Origin: Chloroflexi bacterium UBA4736
GTDB taxonomy: Bacteria; Chloroflexota; Dormibacteria; Dormibacterales; Dormibacteraceae
NCBI GenBank assembly: GCA_002404015.1
Contig: DHIW01000073.1
Coordinates: 1-37,409, forward strand
Length of the DNA stretch: 37,409 bases
Reading direction: 5' to 3'
Shown: one piece after another, positions 31,033 to 37,409 of the stretch
Numbering within the stretch: position 1 is the first letter of the stretch
Layout: every line of letters starts with the position of its first letter
Program-made: the position numbers and the translations under genes
Notes under the pieces: model-generated
Database searches by the model: none
Told to the model about the DNA's origin: nothing
The model's input: only the letters and a program-made list of their open reading frames with translations

Positions 31033-32781
31033 GTGGCCGAGGCGAACTGGAGGCGGCGCTACCGCGCCGCCTCCCTCTCGCTCCCCAGCTGGGCCCGGCT
31101 GGCCCCCGAGCGCCTGCTCTACACGTCCAACGGCAGCGGCAAGACGGAGGTCTACGCCTGGGACCGCGCCGCGGGCAGCCAGCGCGAGGTCACCGACCGG
31201 CCCGAGGGCACGACCCGCGCCGCCCTGGAGCCGCCGGGAGAGCGCATCTGGTGGTTCGACGACGACCGCGGCAGCGAGCACGGCGTCTGGCGGGTGGAGC
31301 CTTTCGCCGGGGGTCCCTCGGAGCCCGCCGCCCCGAACCTCCCGGCCGCCTACGGCGCCGGCCTCGCCCTGGCCCGCGGCTTTGCGGTGATCGGCTCGTC
31401 TGACGACGGCGGGACGCGGATCCACCGCGCCGCGGGCTCGGTCAGCGAACTGCTCTACGAGCACCCCGAGAGCGCCACCGTCGCCGGGCTGGCGCGCGAC
31501 GAGTCGCTGCTCGCGATCGAGCACTCGGAGCACGGCGACAGCCGCCACCCCGCCGTTCGCGTGCTGGACCTCTCGGGCCGCCCCCTGGCCGAGCTCTGGG
31601 ACGGCCCCGGGCGAGGCCTGGGGGCCGGCGCCTGGTCGCCGGTCGAAGGCGACCAGCGGCTCCTGGTTGTCCACGAGCGGACCGGCCTGAGCCGGCCGTC
31701 GGTCTGGTCGCCTCCGGCCGCCGACGTGCGCGAGCTGAGCTACGAGCTGCCTGGCGACGTCTCCGCCGCCTGGTACCCGGACGCCCGGGCGCTCCTTCTG
31801 AGCCACGACCACCGCGGCCGCAGCGAGCTCTACCGATACGACCTCGAGACGGACACGCTGCACCCGCTGGAGACGGAGCCCGGCACGATCGGCGGGGCCC
31901 GCGTCCGGGCCGACGGCGAGCTCTGGTACTCCTTCAGCAGCGGCGCTCGGCCGCCCTCGGTGATGAGGGACCGCGAGGTGCTGCTGCAGCCGCCTGGCGA
32001 GCCGGCGCCGGCGGGCCGGCCCTACCGCGACCTCCAGGTCGGACCGGTCCACGGCTTCCTGGTCGAGCCCGAGGGCCCGCCCCCCCACCCCACGCTGTTC
32101 CTGGTCCACGGCGGGCCCCAGGCGCACGACCGGGACGCCTTCTCGGCGCGTGTCCAGGCCTGGGTCGACCACGGGTTCGCGGTGGCTCTCGTGAACTACC
32201 GCGGCAGCTCCGGGTACGGGCGCGAGTGGCGCGACGCGCTCGAGAGGAGCCCCGGCCTGACCGAGCTGGAGGACATCCTGGCGGTCCGCGAGCACCTGGT
32301 TGCGGGCGGCGTGGCCCGCCCCCAGCCGATCGTCCTCAGCGGCGGTTCCTGGGGCGGCTACCTGACCCTCCTGGGCCTCGGCACCCAGCCGGAGGCCTGG
32401 GACCTGGGCATCGCGATCGTGCCGGTGGCCGACTCCGTGGCCGAGTACGAGGACGAGATGGAGCCGCTGAAGGCGTACGATCGGGCGCTGTTCGGCGGCT
32501 CCCCGGCGGAGCGGCCGGACTTCTACCAGGAGCGGTCGCCGATCACATACGTGCAGCGGGTGCGCGTCCCGGTCCTCATCCTGGCCGGCCGCAACGACCC
32601 GCGCTGCCCCATCCGGCAGATCGAGAACTACCTCCGCCGCCTCCAGGAGCTGGGCAAGCCCAACGAGTTCTACGAGTTCGCGGCGGGCCACTCCTCGCTG
32701 GTCACCGACGAGCAGATCCGGCAGATGGAGGCCCAGCTGGACTTCGCCCACCGCCACGTGGGCACGCCCGCGCCGCTTTAG
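31033..32781 (+). CDS. S9 family prolyl oligopeptidase-like serine peptidase
   Basis: 582 residues. An N-terminal beta-propeller (about 20-330, with repeated LLYTSNGSGKTEVYAWDRA-type blades) caps a hydrolase domain (330-582). Catalytic triad: S439 in GGSWGG, D522 in GRNDPRC and H553 in AGHSS. There is no signal peptide, so it is probably cytosolic, unlike its neighbours. GTG start, 9 nt after the upstream stop, with weak initiation signals; translation may be coupled to the S15-type gene. The substrate, probably short peptides or an acylated amino acid, is not known. Confidence 0.9.
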   Translation: MAEANWRRRYRAASLSLPSWARLAPERLLYTSNGSGKTEVYAWDRAAGSQREVTDRPEGTTRAALEPPGERIWWFDDDRGSEHGVWRVEPFAGGPSEPAAPNLPAAYGAGLALARGFAVIGSSDDGGTRIHRAAGSVSELLYEHPESATVAGLARDESLLAIEHSEHGDSRHPAVRVLDLSGRPLAELWDGPGRGLGAGAWSPVEGDQRLLVVHERTGLSRPSVWSPPAADVRELSYELPGDVSAAWYPDARALLLSHDHRGRSELYRYDLETDTLHPLETEPGTIGGARVRADGELWYSFSSGARPPSVMRDREVLLQPPGEPAPAGRPYRDLQVGPVHGFLVEPEGPPPHPTLFLVHGGPQAHDRDAFSARVQAWVDHGFAVALVNYRGSSGYGREWRDALERSPGLTELEDILAVREHLVAGGVARPQPIVLSGGSWGGYLTLLGLGTQPEAWDLGIAIVPVADSVAEYEDEMEPLKAYDRALFGGSPAERPDFYQERSPITYVQRVRVPVLILAGRNDPRCPIRQIENYLRRLQELGKPNEFYEFAAGHSSLVTDEQIRQMEAQLDFAHRHVGTPAPL

Positions 32782-32821
32782 GTCACCTGGGCAATGACGC
32801 CCCTGGCGCCATGCTGAGCCC

Positions 32822-33697
32822 ATGAGGGCGGCGCTTCCGGTCCTGGTGCTGCTGCTGCTTCAGGCGGGCTGTGCTTCCGGCGCGGGTCAGGCTCGCCCGT
32901 CGCCGCCGGCAACCCCGGCCCCGCCGGCCCAAGCCACGGCGGCCGCACCCGGCTCCCCGACGCCGCTCTCCCACGTCTTCCTGATAGTCATGGAGAACAA
33001 GTCCTACAGCGAGGCGATGGCCGCGCCCTACACCGCGCAGCTCGCCGCGCAGTACCAGGTCGCGACCGGCTACCACGCCGTCTCCCACCCCAGCCTGCCC
33101 AACTACCTGGCCCTGGCCGGCGGCTCGACCTTCGGCATCACGGACGACGGCTATCACCGTCTGCCCGCGGGGGGCATCGGGTATCAGCTCACCGGGGCCG
33201 GCGTCCCCTGGAAGGCGTACATGGAGGGCATGACGGCGGGCTGCACCGACAGCCCGTATCCGTACGCGCTCAAGCACAACCCGTTCGCGTACTTCGGTGG
33301 CGCCTGTCCACCGGCTGTGGTGCGACTCACCAGTCTCGACCAGGACCTCGCCGGCCCGGCCGCGGCCGTGCCCCGCTTCGCGTGGATAACCCCCGATCTG
33401 TGCCACGACACCCACGACTGCGCCGTCTCCGAGGGCGACCGGTTCCTGCAGGTCCTGGTCCCCAAGATCCTCGCAAGCGACGCCTGGCGGCAGGGCGGCG
33501 TCCTGTACGTGGTGTGGGACGAGGATGACGGCTCGAGCCGGAACCTGGTGCCGGCCCTTGTGATCGCCCCGGGGGAGACAGTTCACAGCCTCGAGCGCGC
33601 CTACGACCACTACTCCCTGCTGGCCGCCGTCGAAGATCGGCTGGGTGTGGACCGACTCGGCCAGGCCGCCAGGGCCCGTCCTCTGAACCCGATCTGA
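32822..33697 (+). CDS. Lipoprotein phosphoesterase (acid phosphatase/phospholipase C family)
   Basis: 291 residues. MRAALPVLVLLLLQAGC is a lipoprotein signal peptide, with the lipidated C17. A proline-rich spacer runs to about 48. The catalytic domain has the metal-binding segment VFLIVMENKSYSE (52-64), HPSLPNYLALAGGS (around 90-105) and VVWDEDDGSSRN (around 225-240), the pattern of the phosphoesterase/phospholipase C family. Anchored outside the membrane, it would act on phosphate esters. Start ATG 32822, with no strong Shine-Dalgarno. Same strand as two other hydrolases upstream, 40 nt after the S9 stop. Confidence 0.88.
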   Translation: MRAALPVLVLLLLQAGCASGAGQARPSPPATPAPPAQATAAAPGSPTPLSHVFLIVMENKSYSEAMAAPYTAQLAAQYQVATGYHAVSHPSLPNYLALAGGSTFGITDDGYHRLPAGGIGYQLTGAGVPWKAYMEGMTAGCTDSPYPYALKHNPFAYFGGACPPAVVRLTSLDQDLAGPAAAVPRFAWITPDLCHDTHDCAVSEGDRFLQVLVPKILASDAWRQGGVLYVVWDEDDGSSRNLVPALVIAPGETVHSLERAYDHYSLLAAVEDRLGVDRLGQAARARPLNPI

Positions 33698-33768
33698 CGC
33701 TCGGCCGACGCCGCCCCGACCACCCCCCGCCTGCACGCAGCACGCAGAGGCGCGCCATCCTAGTCGGG

Positions 33769-36700
33769 ATGCCCCGGACACCGGAACTGGCCACACGCGC
33801 GCGAGCGGGGGCACTGGACCCTGCCCAGGTCGCCGAGATCGCGCTCACCCAGGCCCGGGAGCGACTGCAGTTCGACATCGGGCTGGTCCACAGCTGGGAC
33901 GAGAAGTCCGGCACCCTGCCCCAGCTCTACCGGTCCGATCCCACCTTCTCGGACGGCACACCCGTCCGGCCGGGAGAGGGGGCCCTCGGCGTGGCCTTCC
34001 AGGAGCGGCGGGCCGTGCTGATCGAAGACTATGAGTCCTGGCCTGGCGCGGTCTCGGAATCGGTGGTCAAGGGCATCAAGTCGATCATCGCGGTGCCGCT
34101 TCTCAATGGCGAGCAGGCGGTGGGCGCCATGGTGGTCGCCACCTACTCCGCGCGCCGCTTCACCCGGCAGGACGCGGAGGTGCTGGCCGGGTACGCCGCC
34201 CAGGTGGCGCCGGCACTCGAGGCCGCCCGGCTGGCGGCTGAGCGCGAGATCCAGCTGCGCGTCTTCCGCACGCTCCAGGAGGTCGCCCAGGCGGCCAGCG
34301 GCAACCACTCGCCAGTTGAGCTGGGCCAGGTCGCAGTGGACCGAGCCCGCGACCTGCTGCGCGTCAACAGCGGCTTCCTGTACATGTTCGACCCCGAGGA
34401 CGGCATGATCCGGCGGCTCTCCGAAAACGACCCGCTCGGCCCCGGCAACTCGGTCGTGAAGCCCGGCGAGGGGCTGGTTGGCCGGGCGTTCGTCGACCAG
34501 GCGCCGGTCGTCGCCAGCGACTACGCCAACCACCCCGACGCCGTCGCCTCGGCGGTCGAGCGCGGCCAGGCCAGCGTCATGGCCGTGCCTCTCATGGTGG
34601 TGGACCGGCCGATCGGGGCCCTCGGCGTGATGTCGATGGTCGCCCGCGTCTTCACGCCCGAGGACGTCGCCCTGCTGAGCCTGCTGGCGGCCCAGGTTGC
34701 CCCGGCACTGGAGGCGTCGCGCCTGCTGAAAGAGCGTGAGGGCCAGGTGCGCGAGCTCCGCGCCCTGCATGAGGTGGCCGTAGCGGCCAGCGGGGTCTTC
34801 GACGCGGAGGGGCTGGCGAAGCTGACCGTCGACCATGCCCGCGACCTGCTCGGTGTGGACAGCGCCGTCCTCCGGTTCTGGGACTCGGCCGACGGCCGGC
34901 TCCGGCTGCTCGCCACGAACGACGACCACGCAATCCAGCGTTTGCTCACGATCGGCCCGGACGAGGGCACTCTGGGCCGCGCCTTCCAGGAGAGCCGCCC
35001 GGTGGTGGTCGACAACTACTCGGGGTCCGCGACCGCCCTGGGCTGGGCCACCGAGGAAGGGGTTCAGACGGCCATGGCGGTGCCCCTCCTGGTGGGCCAA
35101 CGGCCAGTCGGGGCCATCGCGGTCGCCACCTATAGGCCACATCACTACACGGCCGCCCAGATCCGCATGCTCACGCTGCTGGCGGCCCAGGTGGCGCCCG
35201 CCCTGGAGGCAGCCCGCCTCACCGAGGAGCGCCAGGCGCAACAGGAGAGGATGCGAGCTCTCCACCAGCTGGCGGCAGACGCCAGCGGCCTGCTGGACCC
35301 AGCGATGATCGCGACGCTCGCGGTCGCGAAGGCGACCGAGATGCTCCGTGGCGACAAGGCGGTCTTCGTCTGGTTGGAGCCCACGACCGGCGTGCTCACC
35401 AGCCTGACCGGGCCGATCGGCGACAGGCTGTCCGTGGTTCCCGGTGAGGGCGCCGTGGGCGTGGCGTTCAAGACCGGCCGGCCGCTGATCGTCGCCAACT
35501 ACCAGTCGTGGCGCAGCCGGGTGCCTGATGACTCAGAGATCCAGAGCACGGTGGCGGTTCCACTATTCAGCGGTCTGCAGCGAGTGGGCGCGCTGTGCGT
35601 CGACTCCAGCACCCCCCGCAACTTCACCTATGAGGATGCCGAGGTGCTTTCGATGGTCGGCTCCCAGGTCGTGCCGGCGATCGAGGCGGCTCGGCTCCAC
35701 AAGAGCCTGGCCAGCTCCGAGGCTGAGTTCCGGACCCTCTTCGAGAGCGTCAACTGCGGCGTCATCGTCCAGGACCGGGATGGCATCATCATCGACGCCA
35801 ACCCGGCTGCGGCCACCATCCTGGGAGTCGAGCGGGAGGACATTCCCGGGCATCTGCCCGGCCTGAGCCGGGCCGGCTGGAGCCGATCGCACGAGGATGG
35901 GTCGCCGGTGACGCCGGCAACCTCGCCATCGAACATCGCCATCCAGACCCGGAAACCCGTCCTTGCGGTCATCCGCTACTCGCGGGGCGAGGAGGAGATG
36001 TGGCTCCAGCTCGACTGCGTGCCCCAGCTGGACGCCAAGGGCGAGGTGGCGCGGATCGTCACCAGCATGATCGACGTCACCGGGGTGCGGCAGGCCGAGG
36101 CCAGCCGCAAGGAGAGCGAGGCCAAATCCCGCTTCCTGGCCGCGATGAGCCACGAGCTGCGGACCCCGCTGAACTCCGTCCTCGGCTTCGCCCAGCTCCT
36201 CCAGACCGGCTCCGGTGGGCCCCTCAGCGACCGCCAGAAGCGTTATGTCGAGAACATCAGGTCCAGCGGCGGCCACCTGCTGGCGCTGGTCAACGATGTC
36301 CTCGACCTCTCCAAGGTGGCAGCCGGCCAGATGGACCTCGAGTTCGCCGATGTCGACCTGGAGCAGGTGCTGGAGGACACCCTCGCCCGCATCCGCCCGC
36401 TCGCCGACGAGAAGCACCTGGACCTCCAGATGCCCGCGCCGGGGCAGCCCTGCAAGGTATACGCGGACGAGCGGCGGCTGGCCCAGGTCGTCTGGAACCT
36501 GCTCTCCAACGCCATCAAGTTCACCCCCGAGGGGGGCCGGGTCTGCGTGGCCGTCCAGCCGGGCGTGGAATCCGCCGGCTTCAGCGTCGAGGACACGGGA
36601 ATCGGCATCCCGGCCGACCAGCTGCAGCGCATCTTCGAGGAATTCACGCAGGTCGACAGCGGCCGCAACCGGACCCACGAAGGGACCGGGCTGGGGCTGC

Positions 36701-36822
36701 CGCTAAGCCGCCAGCTTGTGGGCCTCATGGGCGGCCGCATCGAAGCCAGCAGCACCCCCGACAAAGGCAGCATGTTCACGGTGCGCTTGCCGGTCGCCGC
36801 CGGCGGCCAGACAGGACCCTAA
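33769..36822 (+). CDS. Histidine kinase with four GAF domains and a PAS domain
   Basis: 1017-residue sensor kinase with no membrane segment. Four GAF domains follow each other, each ending in QVAPALEAxRL (QVVPAIEAARL in the fourth) at residues 145, 309, 474 and 633. The spacing is 159-165, a repeated design. A PAS domain follows (about 655-775: EFRTLFESVNCGVIVQDRDG), then HisKA with the phosphoacceptor H795 in MSHELRTPLN, and the ATPase domain with N-box NLLSNAIKF (910-918), DTGIGIP and GTGLGLPLS. No receiver domain or response regulator lies in the window. The GAF domains may sense light, redox or a ligand; there is no invariant chromophore cysteine that I can identify. ATG start, with no Shine-Dalgarno in the 71-nt upstream gap. 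Confidence 0.93.
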   Translation: MPRTPELATRARAGALDPAQVAEIALTQARERLQFDIGLVHSWDEKSGTLPQLYRSDPTFSDGTPVRPGEGALGVAFQERRAVLIEDYESWPGAVSESVVKGIKSIIAVPLLNGEQAVGAMVVATYSARRFTRQDAEVLAGYAAQVAPALEAARLAAEREIQLRVFRTLQEVAQAASGNHSPVELGQVAVDRARDLLRVNSGFLYMFDPEDGMIRRLSENDPLGPGNSVVKPGEGLVGRAFVDQAPVVASDYANHPDAVASAVERGQASVMAVPLMVVDRPIGALGVMSMVARVFTPEDVALLSLLAAQVAPALEASRLLKEREGQVRELRALHEVAVAASGVFDAEGLAKLTVDHARDLLGVDSAVLRFWDSADGRLRLLATNDDHAIQRLLTIGPDEGTLGRAFQESRPVVVDNYSGSATALGWATEEGVQTAMAVPLLVGQRPVGAIAVATYRPHHYTAAQIRMLTLLAAQVAPALEAARLTEERQAQQERMRALHQLAADASGLLDPAMIATLAVAKATEMLRGDKAVFVWLEPTTGVLTSLTGPIGDRLSVVPGEGAVGVAFKTGRPLIVANYQSWRSRVPDDSEIQSTVAVPLFSGLQRVGALCVDSSTPRNFTYEDAEVLSMVGSQVVPAIEAARLHKSLASSEAEFRTLFESVNCGVIVQDRDGIIIDANPAAATILGVEREDIPGHLPGLSRAGWSRSHEDGSPVTPATSPSNIAIQTRKPVLAVIRYSRGEEEMWLQLDCVPQLDAKGEVARIVTSMIDVTGVRQAEASRKESEAKSRFLAAMSHELRTPLNSVLGFAQLLQTGSGGPLSDRQKRYVENIRSSGGHLLALVNDVLDLSKVAAGQMDLEFADVDLEQVLEDTLARIRPLADEKHLDLQMPAPGQPCKVYADERRLAQVVWNLLSNAIKFTPEGGRVCVAVQPGVESAGFSVEDTGIGIPADQLQRIFEEFTQVDSGRNRTHEGTGLGLPLSRQLVGLMGGRIEASSTPDKGSMFTVRLPVAAGGQTGP

Positions 36823-37409
36823 GGCGCCCAGAAGCGATCGGCGGCATCCTCCAACCGCTCGTCGTCCTCCTCGCTGAGCTCGAGGTCGGCGGCTGCGGCG
36901 TTCTGCTCGACCTGGGAGACCGTGCTGGCGCCCGGGATGGCGATCACGTTGGGCTTCCGGATCAGCCAGGCCAGGCCCACCTGGGAGGGCGTCGCACTAT
37001 GGGGCCGGCCCACCTCCTCGAGCTCGTCGGCCAGCCGCTTCGCTCGCTCCAGGCTGTCCGGGGCGAACAGGGGGTTGAACCGGCGGACCCGGCCGGCCGG
37101 GCGGTGCTCCCCGTCGTACCGGCCCGAGAGAGGCCCTGGGCGAGCGGGCTGTAGGCGATCACGACCCGGCCCTGCCCCTGCGCGTAGGGGACCAGGTCGA
37201 ACTGGGGGCTACGGTGGACGAGGCTGAACTGGACCTGGTTGCTGAGCACTGGCGCCCCCAGCGCGGCCTCCGCCGCCTGCCAGCGCTCGAGCGAGTAGTT
37301 GCTGACGCCGACATGGCGAACCAGCCCGCGCTCCGTCAGCCGGCGCATCCCGGCCATGGTGCTGGCGAGCGGCACGTGCGGGCTCGGCCAGTGCAGCTGG
37401 TAGAGGTCG
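36819..37409 (-). pseudogene. Aldo/keto reductase, 5' truncated by window and frameshifted
   Basis: The minus strand encodes an NADPH-dependent aldo/keto reductase. DLYQLHWPSPHVPLAST begins the visible part, then RHVGVSNYSLERW, NQVQFSLVHRS and VVIAYSPLAQGL. At 37124-37133 (CCTCTCTCGG on the minus strand) one base is missing: the frame that reads AQGL must shift to continue as LSGRYDG, RPAGRVRRFNPLF, VGRPHSATPSQVGLAW and AIPGASTVSQVEQNA, ending at 36819. The shift lies in a short CT repeat, so a sequencing error is as likely as a true null allele. The start codon is beyond the window. Confidence 0.8.

Noticed and set aside
29263..32823. 1186-residue ORF on the minus strand opposite the two hydrolase genes
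   Set aside because: It is antisense to two genes with full catalytic motifs. Long antisense ORFs are expected at this GC content, and the product is arginine-, valine- and glycine-rich without any family motif.
1..37409. tRNA genes, including tRNA-Sec
   Set aside because: I looked for T-loop and acceptor patterns and found none. The Sec machinery must lie elsewhere.
1..37409. CRISPR arrays, phage genes or intact insertion-sequence transposases
   Set aside because: No regularly spaced repeats and no transposase, integrase or phage structural motif in any plausible frame.

Overview
The window looks like chromosomal DNA from a high-GC (roughly 70%) Gram-positive-type or Terrabacteria-like bacterium. 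The large Bacillus-type SRP RNA, the order SRP RNA-dnaX-ybaB-recR-rRNA (as in Bacillus subtilis), and the repeated 'RLLDTR' surface modules of a secreted protein point towards the Chloroflexota / Dormibacterota / Actinomycetota part of the tree. The exact phylum is inference; the 16S fragment at the left edge could settle it. Most genes are tightly packed, and many neighbours overlap by 4 nt (ATGA or GTGA).

Layout. 1-4169 (minus): 5' end of a 16S rRNA with its promoter and leader, then recR, ybaB, dnaX, a large SRP RNA and a CDP-alcohol phosphatidyltransferase. 4213-12448 (minus): a class A penicillin-binding protein downstream of a nuoJKLMN-like membrane cluster that has no nuoA-I in the window, led by a two-helix membrane protein. 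12495-17841 (minus): a heterodimeric ABC exporter and a DrrAB-type ABC exporter. 17927-19335 (plus): two secreted lipoproteins, ending in a palindromic element that carries the stop codons of both convergent genes. 19390-21850 (minus): a three-gene operon of a thioredoxin-fold fusion protein, a UGSC-family selenoprotein whose ORF is interrupted by an in-frame TGA, and a GNAT acetyltransferase. 21877-22950 (plus): an R2lox-like di-metal oxidase. 22947-26980 (minus): thioesterase, secreted beta-propeller protein with three surface repeats, mnmA. 27171-28960 (minus): threonine synthase, a MoaD/ThiS-like sulfur carrier and a NIL-domain protein. 29074-36822 (plus): secreted S15-type hydrolase, S9 oligopeptidase, lipoprotein phosphoesterase, and a histidine kinase with four GAF domains. 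36819-end (minus): a frameshifted aldo/keto reductase cut by the window edge.

The two most notable results are (1) the UGSC selenoprotein, where two short ORFs in the same frame are joined through TGA at 20181-20183, followed at once by a hairpin that fits the bacterial SECIS rules; and (2) the nuoJKLMN-like module, in which nearly all charged residues needed for proton translocation in complex I (NuoK E36 and E72, NuoL/NuoM E144, NuoM E407, and the key lysines) are replaced by neutral residues or arginine, although folds and gene order are kept. Also of note are Shine-Dalgarno evidence for CTG start codons in two genes and the palindrome at 19332-19393.
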